In this document: piece by piece, positions 34,506 to 44,012 of the stretch
Numbering within the stretch: position 1 is the stretch's first letter
Layout of the letters: every line of letters starts with the position of its first letter
Assembly: GCF_002157835.1 (NCBI RefSeq)
Contig: NZ_CP020809.1
Span: forward strand, 6,386,001-6,450,000
Origin: Mycobacterium dioxanotrophicus
Lineage (GTDB): Bacteria > Actinomycetota > Actinomycetes > Mycobacteriales > Mycobacteriaceae
Length of the DNA stretch: 64,000 bases
Reading direction: 5' to 3'
Translations under genes and position numbers: made by a program
Notes under the pieces: generated by a model
Told to the model about the DNA's origin: nothing
Seen by the model: the letters and a program-made list of their open reading frames with translations, nothing else
The model's database searches: none

Positions 34506-35721
34506 GCCACGTGCGCGGGTCCCGGTCGACTTCGTACTCGTCGTCCTGCTCGTGCTGGCGACGGTGGCGTCGGGATGCAGCGCAGATGGCGGGGACGCAT
34601 CAGCGGCGCCGCCGATCAAGACGCCGCTGCCCGACGTGGCCGCCGAAGCCTGGTCGGCCCGTGGACATGTGCTCGAACGGGCGCCGTTCAACCCGCCGCT
34701 GAACGATCCGGTGATCGGCGACGCGTGGCGGGCGGTGTACACCTCGGTGTCCGGCGTTGACGGCCGGACCCGTGAGATTTCGGGCACGTTTTTCATTCCG
34801 CCCGGCGACCCGCCGCAGGACGGTTGGCCGGTGATCTCCCTCGCCCACGGAACGACGGGAATCGACAACGCATGCGGTCCGTCGACCCATTCCGACCTGA
34901 TGGGCTATCTCGCGGAGGTCCGCGCATATCTGGCCGACGGATATGCCGTCGCTATGACCGACTATGAGGGACTCGGTTCACCGGGCACCCATCCCTACCT
35001 CGAACCGAAGTCCGCGGCGTTCAACGTCATCGACGCGGTGCGCGCACTGCACGAGCTCACCTCGACCGTGTCGCGACGTTGGGTTGCTGCCGGGACGTCA
35101 CAAGGTGGTCAGGCGGTGTGGGCCGCCGATGAACTGAACGCCTTCTACGGCGACGGCGTCGACCTCATCGGCAGTGTCGCGATGTCCCCTGCTGCGAATG
35201 TGACGGGTCTTGCCGACCTGGCCTGGTCGGGACAGCTGACCAACGACCAGGAGATGTACTTTCCGTTACTGATCGAGGGTGTGCAACGGTACAACGCCGA
35301 GTTGGACGAAAGCCGATATGTGCACGGGCGGATCGCCGCCGGAATGGGCATTCTGGCCCAGTGTCAGTCACCGGTCGGAGATTTGCTCAGTAGGGTCTAC
35401 GCAGAAGAGGAACTCAAGCCGGACAGACGCCGCGACGTCGATGCCCTGCGCCGGGCACTGCAGCGAATCGCGCTGCCGCAGCAGCCCCTCACCGTGCCCA
35501 TGCTTGTGGTTTCCGGGGACAACGACCAGACCGTTCGTCCGCAGTGGGTGTCCTCGGCGGTGCAACAAAGCTGCCGGATCGGCGGCCGGATCGAGCACAT
35601 GCAGATCCCCGGTGCCGGCCACGCGGAGCTGCCACCCGACGCGGACAAGACCGTACGGCAATGGATAGCCGACCGTTTCGACGACGTGGCCGCGCCCTCC
35701 AACTGCGCGACACAACCCTGA
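34492..35721 (+). CDS. Secreted lipase/esterase lipoprotein (LIP family)
   Basis: A 409-residue alpha/beta-hydrolase of the secretory-lipase family. Signal peptide with lipobox VASGC (Cys29); nucleophile Ser203 in GTSQGG; Asp in VVSGDNDQTV and His in GAGHAEL complete the triad. The oxyanion region is LAHGTTGID. It starts inside the end of the preceding zinc-ribbon gene. It may remove acyl groups from envelope lipids or from the polysaccharide produced by the locus, opposing the acyltransferase at 32181; that link is inferred. Confidence 0.82.
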   Translation: MAAVRPRARVPVDFVLVVLLVLATVASGCSADGGDASAAPPIKTPLPDVAAEAWSARGHVLERAPFNPPLNDPVIGDAWRAVYTSVSGVDGRTREISGTFFIPPGDPPQDGWPVISLAHGTTGIDNACGPSTHSDLMGYLAEVRAYLADGYAVAMTDYEGLGSPGTHPYLEPKSAAFNVIDAVRALHELTSTVSRRWVAAGTSQGGQAVWAADELNAFYGDGVDLIGSVAMSPAANVTGLADLAWSGQLTNDQEMYFPLLIEGVQRYNAELDESRYVHGRIAAGMGILAQCQSPVGDLLSRVYAEEELKPDRRRDVDALRRALQRIALPQQPLTVPMLVVSGDNDQTVRPQWVSSAVQQSCRIGGRIEHMQIPGAGHAELPPDADKTVRQWIADRFDDVAAPSNCATQP

Positions 35722-35743
35722 TCGCACAGTCGAGGGCCGCACG

Positions 35744-36940
35744 TCATGCGGGATCGAACCTGAACCAGTCCACCAGCATCGTCGCCGGCCAAGGAGTGGT
35801 CGCATCCGGTTGTCCGGAGGAATTGTCGCCGACAGAGATGTTCAAGATCGCGTACATCGGCTGATCGTCAAACACCCACTGCTGGTTACTGGTCAGCATC
35901 GCCTTCGTGTAGGTACCCAAGGTGGTGTTGTCGATACCGATGACCACCTGGCCTGCCGATCGCCGAACCCAGTAGGTGTGGAAGTCCGTGCTGAGGTCGG
36001 CGATCGGACCCTGGGTGCCGATCATGTAGTCGGCGGAAGCGCCGGCCGGACGCTGCACCCACGGCCCGTGCAAGGTTGTGTAGTAATAGGTTGCGAGTTT
36101 GGGCAGCTCCATGAGATCGATTTCGCCGCACTGGGGCCAGCCGACGGTGTCTACGTTCGACCCGAGCAGCCAGAACGCCGGCGAGATGCCTTTCCCCGAC
36201 GGCATTTTGATGCGGGCCGACATCGTGCCGTACACCATGTTCACCTTGCCCCGCGTGACCAGACGACCCGAGGTGTATCCCGTCGACGTCTTCAACGCTT
36301 GAATGATCAAGTTTCCGTTGCCGTCGAGGCGGATGTTCTGAGTGGAGTTGGTGTAGTTCTGAAGTTGGCCGTTGCTGTTCCACTGCCCGGTGTCGTAATC
36401 CCAATATTGGCTGCTGGGTTGGGTTCCGGCGGCGCCGACGAAGTCGTCGAGCACCGCGCCTGCACCGGATGTACCGCCTGTCTGCACGGTCACTCGGTCG
36501 AGCCCGAGCGCCCGGGAACAGTTTCCTTTGCGATACGGGTTGGTGAAAGCCACACTCAGCGTGTGCGTGCCGGCCTGAAGGGCCACAGTCATGCTGTAGT
36601 CCGCCCATGAAGTTGTCGAGACAGCAGTTGGAGACGTTGCCTTTCCGTCGATGGCCACCGTCATCGTTGGCGCGCCCTTACACAGCTGTCCCTTCGCCCG
36701 TATCGACAAGGCGGTCGCCGGGGCTGACAGCGAAATGTTGGTTGTCGCCTGGGCCGTTGTCCACAGTCCGAGTGCCGCACCGCCGGAAGCGGTCTTGTCG
36801 GCGTACACACTGCCGGCCCCTGCCGGAGTCACGACCATGGATTCGGCTTCGAGTGACGTGACCGCAGCCCCCGCCGGGGCAACAGGTGCTGCAACTGCGG
36901 CAACCACCAGACTCACGAGAACTAGGCGCGGATATCTCAC
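35744..36940 (-). CDS. Secreted GH16 glycanase with N-terminal carbohydrate-binding domain
   Basis: A 398-residue exported enzyme: signal peptide (residues 1-26), a beta-sandwich resembling xylan-binding/CBM60-like modules (about 28-155, with ADKTASGG and two Cys) and a GH16 domain (165-398). The active site GEIDLMEL gives Glu273, Asp275 and Glu278. I prefer GTG 36940 with GGAG six bases upstream over an ATG 13 codons earlier that would add a Cys-rich start. It is head-to-head with a second GH16 gene. Substrates of the family include beta-1,3/1,4-glucans and galactans. Confidence 0.85.
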   Translation of the reverse strand: MRYPRLVLVSLVVAAVAAPVAPAGAAVTSLEAESMVVTPAGAGSVYADKTASGGAALGLWTTAQATTNISLSAPATALSIRAKGQLCKGAPTMTVAIDGKATSPTAVSTTSWADYSMTVALQAGTHTLSVAFTNPYRKGNCSRALGLDRVTVQTGGTSGAGAVLDDFVGAAGTQPSSQYWDYDTGQWNSNGQLQNYTNSTQNIRLDGNGNLIIQALKTSTGYTSGRLVTRGKVNMVYGTMSARIKMPSGKGISPAFWLLGSNVDTVGWPQCGEIDLMELPKLATYYYTTLHGPWVQRPAGASADYMIGTQGPIADLSTDFHTYWVRRSAGQVVIGIDNTTLGTYTKAMLTSNQQWVFDDQPMYAILNISVGDNSSGQPDATTPWPATMLVDWFRFDPA

Positions 36941-37187
36941 AAGTACGCTCCATCGACGACAGCAAAGACACCCAGGCACATGCAGTCCGGCGATTCCCGC
37001 GCCAGCGGAACAAGTATCCCTGCGATCGCTAACAGCACACCATTCACTTCGGTAACAGCTTGGCCGCAGTTCGAGAACACCGCCTGCCCGCGCAATGTCT
37101 CGGCGCCCGAAGTCCGACTACGTCAGCAACAATTCGGCTCTCCGGCGCCGGGCGACCTTCAGTCGCCTCAGCCCCTATTGTTTGTTC

Positions 37188-38015
37188 GTGCACACTCGAC
37201 CGAGACTGGCAATCGCACAGGCGGTAGCGGTGTTGATGTTGGCCGCGTGCACCAACGCCTCGGGCGGCGATGCCACACCTCGACCGGCATCGCCGCCACC
37301 ACCCTCACCATCCGACGTGTTCGACGGATTCGACGGCCCGGCCGGGTCTCGGCCCAACACCAAGTTCTGGAGCTACGACCTCGGCAATCTGAGCCCAGAC
37401 AACCATGAGCTCCAGACCTACACCGATGCCACCGCCAACATTCGCCACGACGGCAACGGACACTTGATCGTCCAAGCGTTGAAGACCCCCACCGGTTACA
37501 CCTCAGGGCGCCTGATCACCCAAGGCAAGATCCCGATCCTGTACGGAACTGTCTCCGCACGAATCAAGTTCCCGTCCGGCCAGGGAATCTGGCCGGCGTT
37601 CTGGCTGCTCGGTTCAGACATCGACACGGTCGGCTGGCCACAGTGCGGCGAGATCGACGTCATGGAACTCGTGAACACGGGCACCACCTACAACGTGACA
37701 TTGCATGGGCCGCAAGGAAAATCGGACTACTCGACCAACGGCCTGAGTAAGACCGGGCTGATCACCGACCTCAGCAAGGATTTTCACGTCTACTGGGTGA
37801 CGCGACAGCCTGACAGCATCACCATCGGAGTCGACGGAACCGCGTTGGCAGACTTCACTCCCTCATCGCTGCCCGAGGGAGCGACCTGGGTGTTCAACAA
37901 GCCGATGTATGCCGTGCTGAACGTGGCTGTGGGCGGGGACTGGCCGGGACCACCCGACCAGTCGACCCACTTCCCGGCGACCATGCTGATCGACTGGTTC
38001 CGGTACACCCGCTGA
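37188..38015 (+). CDS. GH16 glycanase lipoprotein
   Basis: A 275-residue lipoprotein (lipobox LMLAAC, Cys21) with a Pro-rich linker and a GH16 domain closely related to that of the divergent neighbour: shared QALKTxTGYTSGRL, WPQCGEID and FPATMLIDWFR segments. Active-site Glu155, Asp157 and Glu160 in GEIDVMEL. It lacks the carbohydrate-binding module. I start at GTG 37188, directly before the signal peptide; the frame is open upstream but without a ribosome-binding site. The two enzymes probably arose by duplication and may cut the polymer encoded here, one free and one membrane-anchored. Confidence 0.83.
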   Translation: MHTRPRLAIAQAVAVLMLAACTNASGGDATPRPASPPPPSPSDVFDGFDGPAGSRPNTKFWSYDLGNLSPDNHELQTYTDATANIRHDGNGHLIVQALKTPTGYTSGRLITQGKIPILYGTVSARIKFPSGQGIWPAFWLLGSDIDTVGWPQCGEIDVMELVNTGTTYNVTLHGPQGKSDYSTNGLSKTGLITDLSKDFHVYWVTRQPDSITIGVDGTALADFTPSSLPEGATWVFNKPMYAVLNVAVGGDWPGPPDQSTHFPATMLIDWFRYTR

Positions 38016-38067
38016 AGTACCGATCAGTCACCTCGAATCACTTTGCTGGTCCGGCACGTTCGCGCGA

Positions 38068-38073
38068 TATACT
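38068..38073 (+). promoter_or_regulatory. Putative -10 of the deacetylase gene
   Basis: TATACT is a good sigma-A -10 hexamer about 55 bases before ATG 38129. A -35 candidate, TTGCTG at 38043-38048, is poorly spaced (19 bases), so support is moderate. Confidence 0.4.
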
Positions 38074-38128
38074 CCTTCCCGATGTCCGGCTACCGAGTTG
38101 TCCGTCCACGCCGCAAGAGGCTCGCGTA

Positions 38129-38962
38129 ATGAAGCGACCTGATGATGATTCGGCTGGAAATACCATTCCCATACTCATGTACCACTCCGTCAGCGACACT
38201 GCAGCCGCGTCCATCCGCGGACTGTCCGTTCGCCCCAAAGCGTTTGCCGAGCAGGTGGCGTACCTCGCCAACAACGGGTTCACCGGTCTGACGTTCGGTG
38301 AGCTGTGTCGGCTTCGACGATCCGGAGAGCCGCTTCCGCAGCGCCCTGTCGTCCTGACGTTCGATGACGGGTACGCCGACCTGGTCGAGGAAGCCTTGCC
38401 GGTGCTGACAAGCCATGGGTTCCCCGCGACTGTGTTCATCACGACCGGATGGTTGGACGATGCCGGTCAGCGGGCCGCCGGCACGCCGCCGGACCGCATG
38501 TTGACGTGGCGTCAGCTGGCAGTCCTGGAGCAGGCCGGCGTCGAGATCGGCGCGCACAGCCACAGCCATCCGCAATTGGACCAGATACCCGTGAAGCAGC
38601 TGCGGGCCGAACTCGCCGATCCCAAGAGCCTTTTGGAAGACCGTCTCGGTCACACCGTCGCGACACTGGCTTATCCGTACGGGTATTCCAGCCGGCGGGT
38701 CCGCGAGATGTCGCTCGAACTCGGTTACCGCAACGGCGCTGGTGTGGCCAACGGAATCGCCTCACCGGGCAGTGACCCCTTCCGGGTTCCGCGGCTCACC
38801 GTTCGCCTGTCCACGCCGATCAACAGATTCGCCGAGACGGTCAATCAGCAACGAATCGGCGTGAACTACGCACCCACTCGCGCACTCACGGCGGGTTACG
38901 CCGTGGTGCGCCGGAGCCGGTCGGCGCTGCGCGCCATGCGGGACAGCACACACCGCAGCTAG
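38129..38962 (+). CDS. Polysaccharide deacetylase (CE4 family)
   Basis: A 277-residue NodB-domain protein. Motif 1, TFDDGY, gives catalytic Asp79 and metal-ligand Asp80; motif 2, HSHSHP (residues 143-148), provides the metal His pair; the later AYPYG segment is motif 3. It removes N- or O-acetyl groups from an amino-sugar polymer. AAGAGG lies eight bases before the ATG. No signal peptide is seen at the N-terminus, so it may act in the cytoplasm or be membrane-associated. Its presence suggests that the repeat unit contains an acetylated (amino) sugar. Confidence 0.88.
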   Translation: MKRPDDDSAGNTIPILMYHSVSDTAAASIRGLSVRPKAFAEQVAYLANNGFTGLTFGELCRLRRSGEPLPQRPVVLTFDDGYADLVEEALPVLTSHGFPATVFITTGWLDDAGQRAAGTPPDRMLTWRQLAVLEQAGVEIGAHSHSHPQLDQIPVKQLRAELADPKSLLEDRLGHTVATLAYPYGYSSRRVREMSLELGYRNGAGVANGIASPGSDPFRVPRLTVRLSTPINRFAETVNQQRIGVNYAPTRALTAGYAVVRRSRSALRAMRDSTHRS

Positions 38963-39014
38963 CCGCTCAACCGAAATCTCTGGTACCGGACAAGATCCGC
39001 CACTACGCCCGGCC

Positions 39015-41328
39015 CTACCCGGCGTGCGAAGCTTTCCGTCGCTGCTGCCGGACACTGCGGATGTAGGCCGGGACGCCTGCGCGCATGCCTTGCAGTTCCG
39101 CCCGTAACAGGTGCGGAGGAAATGTCGTCATCGTCGCGGTGCGCACGGTGTCGTTACCGCGCAGGGTACGAATCGCGTTCGGAACCAATCGAATCAGCGA
39201 AAGCAGCAGCATCGGACGGTGCACGATGAGGGCGGCGTAGTACCCGACGAGACCGGTTCCGTACCCATGCAGCTGGCTCTGAAGCTCAGAGAGGGTTTCC
39301 CGGTGGTAGTGCCAGGTGATCGAGGTCGGCTGATACACCATGGTGTGTCGGGCAAGCAGCAACCGCGTGAAGGCGTAGGTGTCCTCCGAGCCCTTGGCCG
39401 GGGTACCGGCACCGAGGGCAACGTGAAAGCCGCCGATATCGGCCAGTACCTCACGGCGGAATGCCATGTTGGCGCCCGCACCGAACGGCGGAAGCGGGTA
39501 GAGCGGGCTCTGCGGATATCCGGGGTCGAACACTTCGCGCGTGAATCCACGCCCCTTGCTGTGCCCACCGAATTGTTCGAACCAGTGTTGAGGTTCGGTC
39601 CTCAATTCGGCGGGAAGCACTGCACCCGAGACACATCCGACTGCCGGTCGAGCCGCGAACCCGCGCACCAATTCGGCGAGCCAGTGCCGGTCGGGCACCT
39701 CGTCGTCGTCGATGAACGCGATGATGTCAGCCTGTGCCGCACGCCATCCGGTGTTGCGGGCCCATGAGAGCCCCGCTCGGGGCTCTCGGAGATACCGCAC
39801 CGGTACCGACACGTCCAGTGCCGCCAGGGCGGCGGGCACGGCATTCGGGTCAGCCGGTGCGTTGTCCACTACGACGATCTCGAAGTTCGGGTATTCCTGA
39901 TCGGCCACGCGCCCAACACATTCCGCAAGACCGCTGGCACGGTCACGGGTGCAGATGACAACCGAAACCTGCGGCGCGTCGGCGAGCAGTTGTCGACGCT
40001 CGAGGGTGAAGGCCAGTTCGGCCGGGTCGCATGCGACGCCCTTCCCGGACAGCGTGTCGGTGGCGGGCAAACCACTGTCGGCCTGCCGGGCGTTGATGTC
40101 GCGGCCCAACGACTGCCAGACCGCGTCCACCAACGCGCGTTCACCGAGCACCGCATCGGCGGCATCAAGATCGACGATGCCCAGCGGCTCCGTCCCCAAC
40201 CGCACGAGCAGACTGATCGGACCAGGCGTCTCATCGGTGAAAAGGTCCGGAAGCGGTCCGCTGACCTCCCATTCGGCAACGCGAATCGGGCGGAAGGGCT
40301 CGGCCGGGTCTCCGGCCGGCCGTGCATTCGTCTGCGGAGTCGCAGTCCGGGTGCCGATCACCATCTCGGTGACCATTCCAGCTGCTGTCACCAGCAGCCC
40401 TGCCACGATCGCCGCGCATCGCTGCAGATGCGTCACATCCAGGTGACGCAGCGCCAGGTAGAGCTCACGCAGGCATCCCCGCGGCAGCACCCGAGACGCG
40501 TAACGCCGCTCGGCGGCGGTGCTGTCGTCGATCCCGACGAGCCGGGACAGCGCGGCCTTGCCGCGGCCCTCGTTCCAGCACCGGGTGAGGAAGAAGGACG
40601 GCGTGCTCCGTTCGGCGGGAACCTTATGTGCCACAAGGGCCGCCGGTTCGTACATCCAGTGTCCGGACGGCACGGCTCGTCGTACCCGCAGACACAGATC
40701 GGTGTCTTCCGGGCGGGAGACCCGGCCGGTCTTGCCGAATCCGGGGCGGAAGCCGTCGACAGCGTCGAACACCGTGCGCCGAATCGCCATGTTGCCCGTC
40801 CACACGTTCCGCATGGGTGCCGCGTCCTCGGGCATGCCGGTGTACGAAGCACCCACCACCCAATAGAACTCACGCGGAAACCAGCGCGGCCGCTCGTCCG
40901 GCCAGGCTGGAGTGAGACCTCCCCCGACCCCGACGACATCCTCGTCGTCGAAGTGCCGGCACAGGGACCGCAGCCAATCCGGTGTCGCCACCGCATCATC
41001 ATCGAGGAATACCGCGATCTCGCCTCTACTGGCCATCACACCGGTATTGCGGGCACCCGAAGCACCTTGTGGCCCAGTGTTTTCCAGCACGGTGACCCCG
41101 CGCAGCTCGGTGCGCGCGGGCGGCCAGGCCCGGGTTGTGGTCGATGACCAGGATCACCTCCAGTGCGCTCTGCGACTGGTTCAACGCCGAGGTAACTGCC
41201 TCGACCGTGTCGGGCCAACGTTGTTCGGTGTAGGCCGCGATGATCACCGAGACCGAAGGGCCGCCTTGGCGATACGTGTCCTCGGCGGGCTCCGTGTCCG
41301 ATGGTGACGGTGGAGAGGTGAGGGTCAT
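39015..41328 (-). pseudogene. Bidomain GT2 glycosyltransferase, frameshifted near its 5' end
   Basis: Two GT-A domains in one gene. The first starts at ATG 41328 with SVSVIIAAYTEQRWP and EVILVIDHNP, continues in another frame from VLENTGPQGASGARNTG and carries FLDDDA. The second has QVSVVICTRDRASGL, AFIDDDEVPDR and GAGANMAFRR, and begins near residue 340 of the second frame. A single shift in the GCGCGC run at 41111-41118 (two bases lost or one gained) breaks the frame; restored length is about 771 residues. The ATG overlaps the pyruvyl transferase gene (ATGA). It may be a true mutation, an assembly error or programmed slippage. It would add one or two sugars to the repeat unit. Confidence 0.8.
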
Positions 41329-42698
41329 GAAAGGTCCTCTGCTGTCGGCACCGCGTGAGCGGCGCGCGTGGGAACTACCGACTGTGGGCGGTTGGTGCCC
41401 GTAACACGTTCTGCAGCCAATGATTTGAATCTGGCATAGAGGTCATCACCCCTGGCGACCTGGGTCCGCGCAGCCGCATGAATGCGGTCGCGCATGACGT
41501 CGTCGGTGTTCCAGGCTCGGTCGATCGCGTCAGTGAGTGCCTGCTCGAATCCCGGTCCCATACGCACCGGTTGGCATCCGCCCGGGAACAGGGCCGCCAA
41601 GCCCTCGAACTTCCCGTCGTAGTAACTCGAGCTGGTGATGCCCACCGCGGGTATCCCGGCCGCCAGGGCAAACACCGCGGCGTGGTAGCTGCCGGTCACG
41701 ACCACCCGGCAACGGGCGATGGAGGCCTTCAATTCCTCGGGCGAACGGATGTCCGCAAACTCGTCATCGGTACCGTTGCGCTCGCCGTCGCCTGATGACT
41801 GGACCGATCTCAAGTCCGATTGCGCTGCGTAGCGGGACACGGGTAATGCGACCGTGGCGACCCCGCGGCTGCGCGCCGCTGCCCTTGCGACGCCGACGAT
41901 CTGACTCGCGAGGGTGGTGTCGACCGAACTGTAGGACGCCACCCGCACGTTCATGCCGATCGCCATTCCCGCGCGGGGACGTGTCGCCGGCGTCGCCAAC
42001 ACCAGGGCATCGTCCCCGGTGACGTCTGCCCGCTCGAGGTCCACGCCATGCGCACGCAGGATCGATGTGGACCGCGCCTGTTCGCGCAGACCGATGGTGG
42101 TCAGCTTCGGCATGGTCAGCCTGACGGCATGACTCAACACCGGATGCGTCACCGGTCCGAGACCTTGGCCGAACATCGCGGTCGGCTTGCCGAGCCGCTG
42201 CGCCATCGCGAGCACGCTGAGCACCCCGGCCCCATGCCACCAGAACACATCGCTGATGAACCCGCCACCGCTCGAGACGACCAGGTCTGCGCGCCGCACC
42301 GCGTCGAGCACCCGCAGTGGCACCGCACCCCCGGAAACCGCCGCCCCATTCGAGCGGGCCAGCAGTGGCATCGCTGTCTTCCACATCTGCTCGGCCGCCA
42401 ACTGCCCCGACTTCGGAAGCACCGAAGCCCGTCGCCTGCCGACAATTGTGGGAGCGACGGCACTGACCTCCGGGCAGTACCGGTGCAGCTGATCCGGCGA
42501 CTCGGTGAAAACGTGGATGATCGCATCGGGCCACAGGTTTCTGAGCCGATGGACGCACGCCTGCAACATGGCGATGTCACCTATGTTCAGCAGCGCGTAG
42601 CCGCTGTGATCCACCAATATGCGCAACGCGCCGTCTCCTCGCGAACTCGTGGGGCTCTCCGCACGCAGAGCTCTTCGCCCAGTCACCGGACGTCTCAT
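41325..42698 (-). CDS. Polysaccharide pyruvyl transferase
   Basis: A 457-residue member of the polysaccharide pyruvyl transferase family, which puts ketal-linked pyruvate from PEP onto a sugar. The N-terminal YALLNIGDIAML, the SSGGGFISDVFWW loop, GLREQARST and VTGSYHAAVFALAAGIPAVGI are family hallmarks. ATG 42698 overlaps the flippase stop by four bases, which decides the start over an in-frame extension of 91 Arg/Gly-rich codons. Pyruvylation gives the polymer negative charge. It belongs to the leftward operon from 46621 to 39015. Confidence 0.9.
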   Translation of the reverse strand: MRRPVTGRRALRAESPTSSRGDGALRILVDHSGYALLNIGDIAMLQACVHRLRNLWPDAIIHVFTESPDQLHRYCPEVSAVAPTIVGRRRASVLPKSGQLAAEQMWKTAMPLLARSNGAAVSGGAVPLRVLDAVRRADLVVSSGGGFISDVFWWHGAGVLSVLAMAQRLGKPTAMFGQGLGPVTHPVLSHAVRLTMPKLTTIGLREQARSTSILRAHGVDLERADVTGDDALVLATPATRPRAGMAIGMNVRVASYSSVDTTLASQIVGVARAAARSRGVATVALPVSRYAAQSDLRSVQSSGDGERNGTDDEFADIRSPEELKASIARCRVVVTGSYHAAVFALAAGIPAVGITSSSYYDGKFEGLAALFPGGCQPVRMGPGFEQALTDAIDRAWNTDDVMRDRIHAAARTQVARGDDLYARFKSLAAERVTGTNRPQSVVPTRAAHAVPTAEDLS

Positions 42699-44005
42699 GC
42701 GTTCTCGCCACCGCAAACAGGTACCGCCGACTGCGCCGCGAACTGCCGTCGCGCCGCCCGAATGGCGGGCCAGAAGAACATCGCCTCGACCACGGTCGCG
42801 ACACCCAACGCGATGCCGATTCCGGTGATGCCGCCCAGTTGCAGCCCGACCTCGGCCGCCCCCAGTTCCAAACCGGCACCGAGAATCGCCGCCCGCGCCG
42901 CCCGGCCAAGGGCGCCTTGGGCCCGCCGCACCGCGATATAGATCGACTTGATGGCACTGGCAAATGTGCAAACCGCCATCGCGATCAAGCAGTACCGCGC
43001 TTCTTCGTACTGCCGCCCGAAGATCGCGAGCATCGGCTGGGCGAGGAACGGGGCCCCGACGGCGGCCAGGATCGAGACAACTGCCGATAGCCGGATGGCG
43101 GTGTTGAGGCCGGTCTCGAAGTGCTCCGGGTTGCCACTGTGCAGCGCGAACATCGCGGTGGCCAGATGGTTGGGCACGATCCAGATGAAGGTCGCCAGAA
43201 GCAATGCCGCGTAGAACGCAGCGTTGACTTCACTGCTGAGTTGGACGGCGACCAGCACCGGCAGCGCCAATCGCGGTGCCTGGGTGGCGACATTGACCCA
43301 GTGATGGCCCGCCGCGGCCCGCCAGAGCGGCGAGAATCCTCGGACGGTCGGCGCAGTGGTCAGCCACTGATCCACGGCCTCGGTGCGCATCGCGAGAATT
43401 GCCAACGAGACGAGATTGCCCAACAACCACACGGCGAAGATGATCTGTGGCGACATCCCGACGGCGAACGCCGCGAGGGGAAGCGCCGCCAATTTCACCA
43501 CCGAGAAGACCAGGTTCCGCGATACCTGTCGCCCGCTTTGCTGAACTCCGACCATGGCTCCGTCGAGCACGATCGTCACGGTGCTGACCGCGGTGCCGAC
43601 ACCGAAGAGCACCACGCCAACCGGAGATGAGTACATCCACTCGCTGTGCCCGAAACCGTTCTGTACGAGGGCATATCCGGTCGCGCCCAGCAGTCCTACG
43701 GCACCGGCCGCTCCCACACAGGTAACCACCAGGCGCCGAACATCCGGACCATCGCGACGCGGGAGTTCAGCGATCAGCAGAGTGTGCAGCCCCAGCGTGG
43801 CGAATGTGGCGATGAACTGCATGGCCGAGATCATTGCCGCCGACCGTCCAACCGTTTCGGCACTGGCGATATGAGCGGCCAAAGCCCAGAACGCGAATCC
43901 CAGCGTTGCGGTCACCACCGTGGTGCTGCACAGTGCGGCTGCGATGGTGAGCACCAGGGCTGACCCGGACTTAGGCGGCTTGCGACGCTCGGTATCGGAA
44001 CTCAC
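42695..44005 (-). CDS. Wzx-like polysaccharide flippase (MOP superfamily)
   Basis: Integral membrane protein of 436 residues with about 12 predicted helices (for example VLTIAAALCSTTVVTATLG, LGLHTLLIAEL, TGIGIALGVATVVEAMFF) in the pattern of polysaccharide-transport MOP flippases. It would move the lipid-linked repeat unit across the membrane for Wzy. GTG 44005 is my choice, seven bases after the previous stop; TTG 44026 or GTG 44062, both in frame, would overlap that gene. Family assignment rests on topology and gene context. Confidence 0.78.
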   Translation of the reverse strand: MSSDTERRKPPKSGSALVLTIAAALCSTTVVTATLGFAFWALAAHIASAETVGRSAAMISAMQFIATFATLGLHTLLIAELPRRDGPDVRRLVVTCVGAAGAVGLLGATGYALVQNGFGHSEWMYSSPVGVVLFGVGTAVSTVTIVLDGAMVGVQQSGRQVSRNLVFSVVKLAALPLAAFAVGMSPQIIFAVWLLGNLVSLAILAMRTEAVDQWLTTAPTVRGFSPLWRAAAGHHWVNVATQAPRLALPVLVAVQLSSEVNAAFYAALLLATFIWIVPNHLATAMFALHSGNPEHFETGLNTAIRLSAVVSILAAVGAPFLAQPMLAIFGRQYEEARYCLIAMAVCTFASAIKSIYIAVRRAQGALGRAARAAILGAGLELGAAEVGLQLGGITGIGIALGVATVVEAMFFWPAIRAARRQFAAQSAVPVCGGENA

Positions 44006-44012
44006 GGCGTTG

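Noticed and set aside
41400..41416. AACACGTT sequence resembling a KstR box inside the pyruvyl transferase gene
   Set aside because: The outer T and A of the consensus are missing and it lies in coding DNA far from a promoter.
42699..42971. 91-codon N-terminal extension of the pyruvyl transferase
   Set aside because: Arg/Gly-rich, overlaps the flippase coding sequence; the ATGA overlap at 42698 gives the natural start.
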